Source of the DNA: Gonatopus flavifemur
Lineage: Eukaryota; Arthropoda; Insecta; Hymenoptera; Dryinidae
Direction of reading: 5' to 3'
Assembly (NCBI GenBank): GCA_018340375.1
Contig: JAFFJZ010000001.1
Coordinates: 18,990,001 to 19,054,000 of the forward strand
Length of the DNA: 64,000 nt
Positions within the stretch are counted from its first letter, which is position 1, and every line of letters starts with the position of its first letter. Positions 24,104-35,326 of the stretch are shown in pieces. Made by a program: the position numbers and the translations under genes. The notes below the pieces were generated by a model. The model was not told the DNA's origin. It made no database searches and was given only the letters and a program-made list of their open reading frames with translations.

Positions 24104-24254
24104 AGCGCATATGGGCTCACTTTTTTCGTTATAATAACAAATTAATCAATTGATTTAACCAATTTAAAATGATTTACTCAAAAAATTAGTTGAATTAACG
24201 AAAAAAATTGTTATTCTAACGAAAAAAAGTGGGCCCATATGCGCTTACAAGTTA
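24098..24254. repeat. Foldback with AAGCGCATATGGG ends
   Basis: CTTGTAAGCGCATATGGGCT on the left and GGCCCATATGCGCTTACAAG on the right form arms of about 40 bp, including GTTATAATAACAA-type sequence. It overlaps the end of the preceding foldback. Confidence 0.6.
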
Positions 24255-24284
24255 AATAGTTATTTCAACTAATCTTTTTTTTCC

Positions 24285-24523
24285 GTGTAAGATGTCTAAA
24301 ACAGTTCTTACTTCTCAAAGACATCTAGAAGATATCTTTTAGAAGATCTAAAACTTTTCTTCCGAGATTATATCTTTTAGACATCTTATAGAAATCTTTC
24401 AGAAGTAAGAACTGTTTTAGATCTCTTAAAGATATCGTTTCATGTTGCATAAGACTTCTTGAATTTGGCTTGAGATATCTTTTAGAACTGAAATACTGTA
24501 TAGGTTATTATTCTCGATTACTA
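24285..24523. repeat. Fragment of AAGATATCTT-type foldback
   Basis: It contains GTCTAAAACAGTTCTTACTT and its inverted copy around 24408-24425, and the words AGATATCTTTTAGA. It resembles 16976-17269 (shared CATGTTGCATAAGACTTCTT). Its ends are unclear. Confidence 0.55.
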
Positions 24524-24952
24524 CCCAACTAACATTCAGATATCTTAAAGATATCTTTAAGAGGTCTCAATGCGTTTGAAAGAAGTCTTAAAAAATTTTC
24601 TGAAAGATACCAAAACGAATTCTAAAAAATATCTTATAAAACACGTATAGAATCCAGAGAGATAGCTTTAAGAACTCTTCAAGATATCTTTTCGGATTCT
24701 ATACGTGTTTCATAAGATATCTTTTAGAATTCGTTTCGGTACCTTTCAGAAAATTTTTTGAGACTTCTCACAAACGCATTGAGATTTCTTAAAGATATCT
24801 TTAAGATATCTGAATGTTAGTTGGGAAGATTTCACAAGATATCTTTCCAACACTTCTAAAAAATATCTTTAGGAACTCTTCCAGAACGTTCTTAAAGATC
24901 TCTCAATTAAGTATTCTTTCAGATATCTTCAGGAACTGACATGTTAGTTGGG
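24524..24952. mobile_element. CCC...GGG element with AAGATATCTT word, TA target duplication
   Basis: It starts CCCAACTAACATTCAG and ends ACATGTTAGTTGGG, with TA on both sides. Inside, a complete smaller palindrome ends with another TTAGTTGGG at 24825. The left part matches the right end of 15864-16965 and the last 90 bases match its left end, so this copy keeps the two dissimilar ends of the same family. Confidence 0.65.
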
Positions 24953-24992
24953 TAAATTCTTAGTTTTTCTTCAGAGATTTCCAGTAACCCCA

Positions 24993-25201
24993 CACGGAGG
25001 AAACTGGTATAGTAAAACATGGACGGACCAAACATTTGGTCACTACAATCAATCGCATCGTTATTCTACCTGAACTTATCGTTAGTTTAACTGAACGGAT
25101 GGTAATTTCGATTGAGCCGTTTAGTTCTTATGATTGTGCAGTTTAGTCTGTCCATATTTTACTATTCGCTTAGTGGTTATCACTATTCCTTTTTCTCCGT
25201 G
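24993..25201. mobile_element. CAC...GTG foldback MITE, CA target duplication
   Basis: It starts CACGGAGGAAACTGGTATAG and ends CCTTTTTCTCCGTG, with CA on both sides. The arms carry AGTAAAACATGGACGGAC and GTCTGTCCATATTTTACT. 209 bp, no coding. Confidence 0.75.
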
Positions 25202-25257
25202 CAAACGAATCAAATATGAAAAATCGTGTGATCCCACATGAGACTATCAGAACTCGG

Positions 25258-25412
25258 TGATGCCAGAAATTCCAACTTTCGCCCCCTCCATCGAGACAAT
25301 TTGCCTTTAAACCTTCAAATTTCTTTTGTCGGTGGCTTCATTGTGTGCGTGGAATTTCTATAAAGATGGTCCTAGATGGAGGGGCTAAAACTTGGTTTCT
25401 GGCATCACTGGT
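25258..25412. repeat. Small foldback, 40-bp arms
   Basis: GGTGATGCCAGAAATTCCAA with GCCCCCTCCATC returns inverted as GATGGAGGGGC and GGTTTCTGGCATCAC. I see no clear target duplication. Confidence 0.55.
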
Positions 25413-25629
25413 CAGAACCAGCGTCACCAACAAGATCTTGCCAGATTTCGATGATTCATCAATTTTTATGAAGACGAAAATGAGATCGAATGGCTGTATA
25501 AGAATCAACCAATTTACTGTTTACGCTGATCAAGATTGCCCACGGTATATTTCAAGACATCTTTGAAACATTTCATATGCCGAAGATATCAAAGGAACAA
25601 CTGATTCCAATGTTTCATTTCAAACAATA

Positions 25630-26923
25630 CGAGGGTGGATTGATAAGTTTCCGGCCTGACCAAGAGATGGCGCCACTAGGCCTACCTTGTGGTGGCGTTC
25701 TATAGTACCATCCTTAGATAGCTTGTAGCTATAGTTTCAGTCCGATCGCCATGTTAGTTTAGTTTTGAGAGCACGCTGACCAAGACGCCTCTGTGTTTTT
25801 CGTAAAAATGGAAAAGCTGGAAAATCGTGCTGTCATCAAATACTTTTATTTGAAGGGGTTAACGCCGAAGGAAATTAAAGAAGAGATGGACTCAACACTG
25901 GGGACATCCTCCCCATCATATTCAACCGTTAAGCAGTGGGTTTCCGAGTTTAAAAAGGGTCGTGTGAGCACCTGTGATGAGCCTCGCTCAGGACGCCCCA
26001 TTGAGGTCACAACTCCAGATATGATCGAAAAAATCCATCAAATAGTGCTGAAAGATCGCAGATTAAAAGTTCGTGAGATAGCTGAGACCTGTAAGATGTC
26101 ATATGAACGTGTACAAAATATTTTGCACCAACATTTGTATATGGAAAAGCTCTGTGCAAGATGGGTGCCGCGTTTGCTAACAGTCGACCAAAAATTGATT
26201 CGAAAGAACATTTCTACCGCCAATTTGGCGTTGTATAAGCGTAATCCAAGCGAATTTTTGCGTCGATTCGTAACCGTTGACGAAACTTGGGTCCACCACT
26301 ACACTCCTGAAACCAAAGAACAGTCTAAACAGTGGATTGAACCAGGGGAACCAACTCCAAAGAAGGCAAAAACAATTTTTTCGGCGAACAAGGTTATGGC
26401 TACTGTTTTTTGGGATGCAAGAGGTATTATATACATTGATTACCTTGAAAAGGGTAAAACTATCACTGGTCAATACTACGCAGACTTATTGCAACGTTTG
26501 AGCCACGAAGTGAAAATTAAACGACCTCATCTGGCGAAGAAAAAAATCTTGTTTCATCACGATAACGCACCAGCGCACACGTCAATCGTTGCGATGGCTA
26601 AAATCAACGATCTGAAGTTTGAATTAATGCCGCACCCTCCCTACTCTCCAGACCTAGCCCCGAGTGACTATTATCTGTTTCCTAACCTCAAAAAATGGCT
26701 TGGCGGTAAGAGATTTGCGGACAATGAAGAAGTAATCGAAGCTGTAAATGGGTATTTTGAGGAGCTTGACGAATCAGTCTATAGAGATGGCATTACTAGA
26801 CTAGAACACCGCTATGAGAAATGTATCAGCCTTGGAGGAGATTATGTTGAGAAATAAGAAAAAAAAAATTCTTAAAAACGTTGTTTTTCTTGGTCAGGCC
26901 GGAAACTTATCAATCCACCCTCG
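25630..26923 (+). mobile_element. Full-length irritans-type mariner
   Basis: The ends CGAGGGTGGATTGATAAG and CTTATCAATCCACCCTCG are bordered by TA at 25628-25629 and 26924-26925. The terminal repeats extend to GGCCTGACCAAG. Length 1294 bp, with one intact ORF. Confidence 0.94.
25808..26857 (+). CDS. Mariner transposase, irritans/Himar1-like, 349 aa, uninterrupted
   Basis: I place the start at ATG 25808 ([12 protein letters not shown]), which matches the usual N-terminus of Himar1-like proteins. The N-terminal helix-turn-helix region includes [13 protein letters not shown] and SGRP. The catalytic aspartates are D158 (VDETWVHHY), D252 (HHDNAPAH) and D287 (APSDYYLF), with 34 residues between the last two. 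Other family motifs are [20 protein letters not shown] and [14 protein letters not shown] near the C-terminus. It is unlike the other transposases in the window, so it represents a separate invasion. An intact frame and clean ends suggest a recent copy. Confidence 0.95.
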   Translation: MEKLENRAVIKYFYLKGLTPKEIKEEMDSTLGTSSPSYSTVKQWVSEFKKGRVSTCDEPRSGRPIEVTTPDMIEKIHQIVLKDRRLKVREIAETCKMSYERVQNILHQHLYMEKLCARWVPRLLTVDQKLIRKNISTANLALYKRNPSEFLRRFVTVDETWVHHYTPETKEQSKQWIEPGEPTPKKAKTIFSANKVMATVFWDARGIIYIDYLEKGKTITGQYYADLLQRLSHEVKIKRPHLAKKKILFHHDNAPAHTSIVAMAKINDLKFELMPHPPYSPDLAPSDYYLFPNLKKWLGGKRFADNEEVIEAVNGYFEELDESVYRDGITRLEHRYEKCISLGGDYVEK

Positions 26924-27195
26924 TATTAGCAATTTTTTAGTTGTTTCGGAAATGTTATTTCTGTATTATGCATCGAAATCCCTACTCACTCTAAAAATGA
27001 ATTGTCGTATAAAGGTGATTGGAAAGCTCCAGTGGGTATCACTGAAAGAAATAAGGAATTTTCGTCAGAATAATACCACAACGAAACAACGAATTCACTT
27101 TACTCACATAAAGTATGCGTATGGTACACATAACGTGGATGAAATGATGGAGAATACAATGGTTTCTCACTGAAAAGCTTACAATTCATTTTCCG

Positions 27196-27425
27196 CTCAG
27201 GTAGCACGCGCACATTCTGAGAATGTTCTGAGAATAAACATTGAGAATATTCGAATATTATAATATATGGAAATTCTTATTACGTGCGAATATATTCTAC
27301 GCACATTCTCAGAATGTTTGAATGATAATGTTTCAAATATTGTGGAAATAACAGAAAAGAATGCTATTAACATAGAAATTCCCACCAATATAACTTCTGC
27401 GTGTAATCGAAAACTACACTGTTAG
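27196..27425. repeat. Truncated TTCTGAGAAT-word element
   Basis: CTCAGGTAGCACGCGCAC followed by TTCTGAGAATGTTCTGAGAA matches, inverted, the right end of the element at 53863-54678, up to GCGTGTAATCGAAAACTAC. The other end is missing. Confidence 0.6.
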
Positions 27426-27568
27426 AAACTTCTGCATGAAGCTTCAATCACATGCGATGGAAGTAATTTCCACTCACGTGATTGAAAACGTTCCGAAAAC
27501 TTCAATTGGGTTTAATCGGTTCGCATTGAAACTGGATAGGAATTTGAATCGGAAATGTGTCCGTTTAA

Positions 27569-28215
27569 GGGGGAGATTCTCATCAAGCGAATTCCGAAAT
27601 GAAGTGATTTTTTCGATTTTTTTTTCTTAAGAAGGAAGTGAATGAAGAACTCGAATTATTCGAAATTCATTAAATGGGTCTTAAAGTACATTAAGAAAAT
27701 TTTCTCAAGTTAAAGAATTCGTATCCCGAAACTTTGAAGGCGTTTTTCTCGAAACCATGTTTTTCAAGTTTGGCTCCGCGATATTTCAAAAACTACTCTC
27801 TAAAATTGTTAGAGTGGTATTTCACTTTTTAGCCAACCAAAAGTGAGCCTGTCGAAATTTCGAGTGAAATTTCCACCTCTTTAGAGTGTAAGTTTAAGGT
27901 TTGAGGTTAGAAACTCACAGCTACTCCAATTCTGAAGTGAATCTCTCAGTCTGAAATAGTGGGAGCTACTCGAAACGAGTGAGAATCTTACTCGGAGCGG
28001 ACTGGCTCACTTCTGAGACTTGGTGGAGTGAAACGAGTGATTTTTCACTCTTCCAGATTTAGAGGGTACTGAACGGATCGCTTTTTTTTATTTTGAAGCT
28101 GATTGAATTCATTGCAGGATGAACCTAAATGGAGGTGACGTTTGCCTTTTTTTTCTTTTTATAACACTTTAAAGACCGAGAAAAGGTGAAGAAACGCTAC
28201 CAAAAGTTTGCATGT
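27569..28215. mobile_element. TTAA-flanked MITE (GGGGAGATTCTC family), right end lost
   Basis: It starts GGGGGAGATTCTCATC directly after TTAA (27565-27568). It follows the copy at 1008-1670 closely through AAAGAATTCGTATCCCGAAA and ends in unrelated sequence near 28215. It is interrupted by a CTCTCTAAA-group MITE at 27796-28066. Confidence 0.7.
27796..28066. mobile_element. CTCTCTAAA...TTTAGAG MITE, TA target duplication
   Basis: It starts CTCTCTAAAATTG and ends GATTTAGAGGG, with TA on both sides. The same position in the copy at 1008-1670 reads AAACTACTGAACGG without it, which proves the insertion and the 2-bp duplication. The interior repeats AGTGA/TCACT-type words (GAGTGAAATTTCCAC, CGAAACGAGTGAGAA). 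Sisters lie at 37517, 57961 and 58401. Confidence 0.85.
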
Positions 28216-28292
28216 TTGTCATTTTTTCAACCCTTAGCTGCACCTGTGTGCCGCTGAGTACCCCAGCACTAATTAAGTTACATTAAAACATA

Positions 28293-28888
28293 CACGGAGA
28301 GAAATTTGTAGTTGAATTTACTATGTTATTATTGTTTCCGAGGAACAGACTGAACTATGACGGGTTCCCCCATAAAACATAGTAAATATGATCAGCATTC
28401 TATTGTTGTACCATAGTAAAAATATGCCCTCACGGAGAGAAAAAATTTGCTGACGCAGCAAATTGAGGTATTACATATGGAACAGCAAAATTTTTTGCTG
28501 ACCTAGCTAAAAATTTGCTATAACAGCAATCATGGTAGCTACGACAGCAATTTTTTAGCTGTGGCAGCAAGGAATGTTTGTTCCGCCAGCAAATTTTCAG
28601 TATTATATAAAGAATAGCAAACAAATTTTGTTGGGATAGCAAACATTTTTTGCTGCCACAGCTAAAAAAAAAATCGCTGTCGCAGCTAACAAGATTGCTG
28701 GAACAGCAAATAGTTGTTGTTACAGCAAAAAATTTGCTGCTCTGGCAAAAGGAACCCAGCAAAAGTAGATTTCGCTGCCACAGCGAATTCCTTTTTCTCC
28801 GTGCTTCATAGTAAAATCCGACAGAATTCAGTCTGTTCCTCGGGAACAATAATAACATAGTAAATTTAACTACAAATTCCTCTCCGTG
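28293..28888. mobile_element. CAC...GTG foldback MITE carrying a nested element
   Basis: An inverted copy of the element at 203-423, with the same ends CACGGAGAGAAATTTG and CTCTCCGTG and with TA on both sides. A second foldback (28431-28803) sits inside it. The long minus-strand ORF across this region is an artefact of the repeat. Confidence 0.8.
28431..28803. mobile_element. CAC...GTG MITE with TTGCTG/CAGCAA word, nested
   Basis: It starts CACGGAGAGAAAAAATT and ends TTTTTCTCCGTG, flanked by CT on both sides. The host copy at 203-423 has a single CT at this point (GGGCAT side in inverse), so the target duplication is 2 bp. The interior is a series of more than ten CAGCAAA/TTTGCTG words in alternating orientation. 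Confidence 0.85.
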
Positions 28889-29581
28889 TACTATTTTTGA
28901 AAAATTGAAATTATGGCGTCATCTGTTATAAGTTCAGGGTCACCTCTTCCCCCTAAAACCTATAGTACGACGATATGCGCGCCAGTATCGTTTTGGCAGT
29001 CGTTGGAAGTGTGTGTTGCTGTAAAAGACCCCACCCCAAGAGAACAAGATGGCCGCCAAACGTTGAATAAATATTTAACAAACGTTCGATAAACGTACGG
29101 ACATTTCTACGTTCAAGGAACATTCAACGAATGTACGTGAACGTTCCACGAACGTTCGGAGATCTTGGTTCGCTTGGAGCAGTATGGCAGCTACAATTAT
29201 TCATCGAATAACAATTTTTTTTCAACACTAAAAATCATTTTTTCATTCTATATTCCAAAGTAAGAGTTCCCCCAACCCCTCGAGCCCAACTCAAGTATTG
29301 GAAAACGTTAGGGTAGCTCTGGCAGCTGTACAAAGTTTACACGGAGAAAAATAATACAATAAAAATTACAACATTTTCTAGTGAATTAACACTATATGTC
29401 TGAAGCCTTGAGAAGTGCTCCTCAAATGTGGAATAGAATACTACAACTGCAATAATTTTGCCTACATTCTGTAAGAAAGCCTCCGAAACCGTCTTCCTGG
29501 CTCAGAAACATGAAGCTTCCACGGTTAGAAGAAAAAAATGAGCTCACAAACATATGCTAATATATTTCAATTAGATTTTGT
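28889..29581. other. Intron debris with ACGTTCG words
   Basis: From about 29060 to 29160 the words AACGTTCG, GAACGTTC and ACGTACG recur, another iterated-palindrome patch. An orphan end CACGGAGAAAAATAA starts at 29341 without a partner. No gene. Confidence 0.45.
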
Positions 29582-29583
29582 TA

Positions 29584-30870
29584 TTGGGTTTGTGAATATG
29601 ACTCCGCCCTTTTTTGTTGAAATAAAACACATTTGCTTGTTTAGAAAATTGAAGAACAGTTTATTCAAAGTATGCTCCATCTGCAGCTACAGCCTTTGCC
29701 CATCTTTCAGGTAATTTACGTGTTCCCTGCCTGAAGAAATCCTGATCTTTTGAGCTGATCCAATTATCAAGCCAAATTTTGATACTTTCGTATGAAGTGA
29801 ACCGTTCTCCTGTAAGATCTGACTGCATCATCCGAAATGAGTGGTAATCCGACAGAGCTATGTCTGGCGAATATGGCGGGTGGAATAGTACTTCCCAGTC
29901 CTGTCCATCTAAATATTTTTCCACGACTTGTGCGGTGTGCGGTTTGGCACTGTCATGTTGCAGAATTAATTGACTGTGCCTATTCACCCATTCTGGTCGT
30001 TTTTCTTCTATGGCTCGCTTTGAATGCATTAGTTGTCGTCGGTAAAGTTCTCTATTAATAGTTTGAGAAGATTCGAGCAACTCATAATATACAACATCTC
30101 TCTGATCCCACCAAATGCAGAGCATAACCTTGGCACAGTGAATATTTCTCTTTGGCTGTGATGGGCCCGGTTTACCTGGTTTCACCCAAAATTGATGGCG
30201 TTTTAGATTCTCATAGTATATCTATTCTTCATTTCCTGTGACTGTTCGATGCAAAAATCTTTCTCGTTGCTGTCTTCGAAGTAGTATTTCACAAATTGTT
30301 TTTCGACGTTCCATGTCTCTTTCTTTCAATTCATGTGGAACCCAGTGATTGAGTTTTTGAACCATTCCTATTGCTTTCAAACGCTTCGCAACACTTGATC
30401 GTTCAACATTCACTGCTGCAGTCAGTTCTGCTTGAGTCTGGCAAGAATCCTCTGTCAATAATGCTTCCAAATCAGCATCTTCAAATTTTCTTGGTGGTTT
30501 TCCATATTCTTTGTCCTCAGTGTCAAAATCATTATTTTGAAATCGTCGAACCCATTCCTTGCAAGGTGTATCAGATGGAGCATGCTCACCATAAATCTCC
30601 ACAAGCAAACGATACGTTTCCGCTGCACTTTTCTTCGCAACAAAATAGTGTAACAACACTTCCCGCAAATGATGTATACTTGGAACGAAAACCGACATGT
30701 TGAAGGAGGTAAAAACTTGTTGCTCACAACCCAAACCAAATGTCGCGTAGTGCGTTTGACAGCTGACAAAAAGTACTATAGAATACAAGTGTTGTCATCT
30801 ATCAGTACACGTAAGCAATATTAACAACGACATGTGTTAGGAAAGGGCGGAGTCATATTCACACACCCAA
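29584..30870 (-). mobile_element. Mariner, family A copy 1, decayed
   Basis: The ends TTGGGTTTGTGAATATGAC and GTCATATTCACACACCCAA have TA on both sides. 1287 bp. It is closely similar to 39219-40489. Confidence 0.92.
29661..30698 (-). pseudogene. Mariner transposase, one nonsense codon and lost catalytic Asp
   Basis: The frame runs from ATG 30698 (MSVFVPSIHHLREV) to the end at 29661 (AAADGAYFE), 345 codons. It is broken by one TAG at 30222-30224 in the first catalytic motif. That motif reads TGNEE-stop, where the sister copy has TGDEKW, so the first catalytic Asp is Asn and the Trp is a stop. The second motif HDSAKPH is kept. The third reads IALSDYHSF. It cannot be active, but the sister at 39297-40320 shows the motif unchanged. 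Confidence 0.92.
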
Positions 30871-31050
30871 TATATATAGAGTGTTCTAATGACGGGTGAG
30901 GGAACGAGAAAAAGGGATGAAAAACTCGAGAGTCAATCTTTTTTTTATTTCTATAATTCTTGTCTTCTTGACGAGAATAGATGAGATATTCACAAAATTT
31001 AAGAAATAATCGTGGGATTTTCCCTCCAAAAATGGTAGCGTACGTGCTAA

Positions 31051-31378
31051 CCCAATCAGAAAAATCCGAATTATGCCAATGTTGACAACAGGTGCAGTAC
31101 TGTGCCAGTATTGGGACTCCAATACTTGGCCAGCCCGTACGGGATCAGTACTGGAAACATAGAAATACAGTACTGCGCCTGTACTGGTGAACCAGTACTG
31201 AGCGCCTAATGCCGCCCAGGTACTGATCCGGTACAGGCACTGCACTGATTGCAAATAATAGTGTTAGTACTAATCCCCTGTACAGAAAAGCATTATCATC
31301 CCAGACAAATGCCAGTACCCTGCCAGTCTTGGCCAGTACTGGTGCAGTACTGCGCCTGTTGTAAATTTTTGTTTGTGG
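31051..31378. mobile_element. CCC...GGG-type foldback with CAGTACTG word, copy 1
   Basis: It starts CCCAATCAGAAAAATCCG and ends AAATTTTTGTTTGTGG (GTGG for the expected TTGGG), with AA on both sides. It is 328 bp long and filled with words of the type CCAGTACTGG and GCAGTACTG. It is paired with an inverted copy at 31972-32299. Confidence 0.75.
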
Positions 31379-31971
31379 AATTATCAGACCCTATGAGATT
31401 TTTCCAATTTTTGTTATTTCGTCGGTGACCCGACGAGACGTAACAAGTTTGATCAATTCATAGATTTTGAAAAAACTAAAACGTCACATATCATTGACTT
31501 GTCCTTGTTTAGCGTTTTGGTTAATTTCAGCTATTCACCAATTATTTTTCATTTTCTGTTGAAAAAAAAAACAAAATTTGTTCTCTAAAATTTTCATAAC
31601 TAGGCCATTTCCGCTTTTTCTTGAGTTCATCTTTTTCCAACCGTCACTCAAAAACCTGTTATATTTTGTCATGAAAAAAATCTGAAGACAGAGCAGACAT
31701 GTTACCTTTTATCATGTGACCAACGATTTTAATTTGAAGATAAGTTCTGAAAGGAGGAACAAAAATAACGAAGGAATGTGTAACATTCGCTACACAGGGG
31801 CAATGTAAGTTGCCGCTGATGAATAAAAGAGTAGAAATAAAAGACCCGCAGGCAGGGGCTTTTACAGGACAGATGTGATCACTTTTCGTGTTCAGTGAAG
31901 AATATCTCCAATCTCAACTTTCCTTTCTAAATTCAAACATAACAGTAGCCGTATGCAACGACTTTGCATAT
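31379..31971. other. Spacer between two inverted foldback copies
   Basis: AT-rich sequence without ORF or repeat boundary. It separates two copies of the CAGTACTG element in opposite orientation. Confidence 0.5.
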
Positions 31972-32299
31972 CCCAAACAGAAATTTACAACAGGCGCAGT
32001 ACTGCACCAGTACTAGCCAAGACTGGCAGGGTACTGGCATTTGTCTAGAATGATAACGCTTTTCAGTACTGGGGATTGAGTACTGATGCCATTATTCGCA
32101 ATCAGTGCAGGGCCAGTACTGGCTTAGTACCTGGCTGGTATTAAGTTGTCAGTACTGGTTTATCAGTACAGGCATATTACTGTATTTTTATGTATCCAGT
32201 ACTGATCCCGTACGTGTTGACCAAGTGTTGGAGACCCAACACTGGCACTGTACTGCACATGTTGTCAACATTGGCATATTACGGATTTTTCTGATTGGG
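31972..32299. mobile_element. CCC...GGG-type foldback with CAGTACTG word, copy 2 (inverted)
   Basis: It starts CCCAAACAGAAATTTAC and ends GGATTTTTCTGATTGGG, with AT on both sides. It has exactly the same length (328 bp) as copy 1 and the opposite orientation. The different target duplications (AA and AT) show two separate insertions and not one large hairpin. Confidence 0.8.
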
Positions 32300-32301
32300 A
32301 T

Positions 32302-35300
32302 TGCATATGCATACTTTGCAATTGACTTTGTCATTTTATGGGCTCTTTCAGGGTTCTCCAGCCCTAGTTGATCTAGTGTTCGGACACGAACAAGTGCTAT
32401 GATGTCTGATGTACTATACACAGTTGAAAATTTTGTTTAAATCTGTTAGAAAATCCGTGTATCATGAATTTTCCGTTAAATATTGCACACAAACATGTGT
32501 AGCTTGTTCAGATACTCCTCGTGTTATCAGATCTCAACTAATTTATCATGTAAAATCATTCAAACAAGTGGAGAAAAGTGTCAAAGTTACACAAATTTTA
32601 TCCAACTGAGGATTGAACATAAAAATTGTGTTATTTTCAAACACCCAGGGGAGATGGGTGCTACTTTTTGATGAAAGATACATATACGCGTAACTTTGGT
32701 ACTCGTCATTCATTTCGGTTTCGGCTCCCATTCTAATGGGGCTCAGTTTTCTAGATATACAAATTTTAAGATTGAGTGTAAGTTGATATACGCAAAGAAA
32801 GTACTCCCATCAAAGTGATAGAGCTCCAAAGTTTTTTTCCGGAATTCATAAGAAGAATTTTAACAATCTACGTGAACGAATGTTGTGGAACATACACGTC
32901 CTAATATTTAATGTCGCTGAAATTTGAATCGTTCATTGAAACGAATTAATAATCGAATAACGAAATACTCAGATCCAACCTCAGTTCAAGACCCAAAATC
33001 TCGCAGCACATTCCTTAAACAATATTTCCACTCTCAACAAGTCAATTTGAGGTGATAAATAACAATGAACATTTTTAAACATCCAAAAAAACTCAAGGGA
33101 GTCGGGTTCGTTCATAAATAATATTTGTCGTTGTGTATAATATCGATATCTTATTTCATAGCGGCAGAAACAGTGAAGATATGATGATAATCTTTTAATA
33201 CTCGACAAAATCGATGTCTCGATGGCGTTGCGGTATCATTTCATCTTTATCGAACTCGTGTAAGCACGCATATGAAACATGATATGTATCTAAATGAACT
33301 TCCGCGGCCTTGTATGTCGTACATACGTATTATTAAGTGAAAGTCCATACGCATAGTAGCGCAACCTTCTGTCATTTTATGAAGTGTTGAAAACCCATTA
33401 ACGGAATCGGTGATTGTAATTCGTGATGAACAGTTCTCTAACGTGATTCCAAATGATTTTCTTCGTTTATAATAAAAAGCCTTGAATTACTTCGCGCTGC
33501 TTTGTAATTTCTTTCATAAAACACCTCGTATAACAACATCGTTTAGAATAATTGATTTTATCTCTCGTTTCACACACTTTTACACCTATAGTATCTTAGA
33601 ATGTATTTTTGTATAGAAATTTCTGAAAAATTGTGTTGAAACTCTAGTCCAGTAGTACTTTTAATGACTTTAATTTCATTCATTTGGAACAGCTAATGAA
33701 ACTGTTTCACACATTTATATATAATGTACAAAAATAGTCTTATATCCCGATCGCGTCGAGGACAAATATTAATACGGTAGAGGTCATATCTCGTTATTAG
33801 TTCATTAATAATCAAGAAAAATCGACGTACCTCGCGACATAAGAGAGAAAAAGATTCCCCATGGGATCGCTTGGTTGGCTAGAAAACCGACTGTAATAGA
33901 AATCTCTCTTTTATATCTATTCTTCACGTTAATACTCGCAATAATCTTTTATCTTAGTTACCATTTCTCTTCCCGTCGCGTCGTGGAGCATCGTGGAGCA
34001 TCGTGGATTTTCCTTCCTCGCTTTGTTTTTGTTTTGTTCTTGCATCCGCCGTCCCATCTTTCCGTATCCACCCTTTTTAAAACCTTCAACCCACCCTTTC
34101 CTCTCGAATTCTTTTCAGTCTTTCCCTCATCGTCCCTCGTTGTCTATCATCTTCAATCCCGATAATCTAGCCTTCCCTCGGAGTTTAGAAGAATTCACCC
34201 AAGGTTTGAAATTTTAAAACCGATATACGCATCGAGTTTTTCTGATTCCTTCTCTCAAGAAAGGAAACTAAGATCTGTTCAAATGTGAAGAGTCTGAGGC
34301 CGAGTACGAATTATATACAATAATATTTTTCAATAGAATTTATATAAATTCTACGTTGAAAGTATTCATCATCGTGGGGCGATATTCGCAATTCCACCGC
34401 GCCCGTTTATACTTTCTTTCCTCGACAATTTTCCCTTCGTTGATCGTTGCACTCGTTAATAATTATCGATGAATTCATCATTCGTTAATGAGTTGGTACG
34501 CCTATAAGTAGCGCGCCTCGTACACACATCCGAGAAACGACGGCTCTCACATAATCTCTGCTCTACTTAACACCAAAGCGACGACACGTTACGTGTCGTA
34601 CACTGACTTTTAATGACGCTTACTTTCTTCCTTGATTGCCCGACTTGTTCACTGTTCTAAATATAATTCTACTCATCGTATTATCCTCAAGAGTTCATTA
34701 ATTTTCTATTCTCACCAAATTTACTTGTCATATAAATTACATCCCTGTCATTAGTTTCTGGATTTCTATGTTCACAATGATGATTCGATCAAATAAATTT
34801 GTCCTCGTGATTCTATATTTCTGTGAAATGATATTGGAAAATAGTTTCTAATTACGAATTATATGATATCGCTGTGACGTAATGAAATTGAAAATGTTGA
34901 AGAAGGAAATAACATCCTCTCACGGAGATAAAAGAGGATTTGGTGATATACTCTTTAAGAACGGTAAGGGTGTGGACTTCGCAAGAATCCACACCGACGG
35001 TCACGTTCTTCGTCTTTTTTTTTCATCTGTTAATGCGCAAGCGTTCCGTGAAGTAATTACTTGATATATGTATTACATGAGACGAGGAAAGACATATTAT
35101 TGCTTGAACGATGCTCAATGCGCGCATAATTCACTTGCCGTAATGAGTCACAACATGAATTACATCGTGTAATTATTATACAACATTGTGTTTGAAATCC
35201 ACGATTTTGCATCGAGAGCAAAATAACGATATGAGGATTCGTTGAATGATTATACCGGTGCAAGACCTACCGATCGATCGGTAGATCTTCCGATTTTACA

Positions 35301-35322
35301 CTGAATTCTTGAGATTTTTTCA
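32302..35322. other. Repeat-poor intron block
   Basis: Few repeats and no protein-like ORF. A TATAAGTA box-like word lies at 34503 with a GC-richer stretch downstream. A short hairpin (AAGAACG...CGTTCTT around GGTGTGGA/TCCACACC) lies at 34957-35010. Neither is enough to call a promoter or a small RNA. Confidence 0.4.
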
Positions 35323-35326
35323 TTAA

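Noticed and set aside
28430..28858. 142-codon minus-strand ORF
   Set aside because: It lies entirely in two nested MITEs, and its low-complexity reading comes from the CAGCAA/TTGCTG word.
33875..34165. 96-codon ORF with a hydrophobic stretch
   Set aside because: It starts at a non-ATG codon, the composition fits T-rich intron DNA, and there is no supporting splice or family evidence.
34957..35010. Hairpin that might be a microRNA precursor
   Set aside because: The stem is short and interrupted, and a single window gives no conservation or expression evidence.
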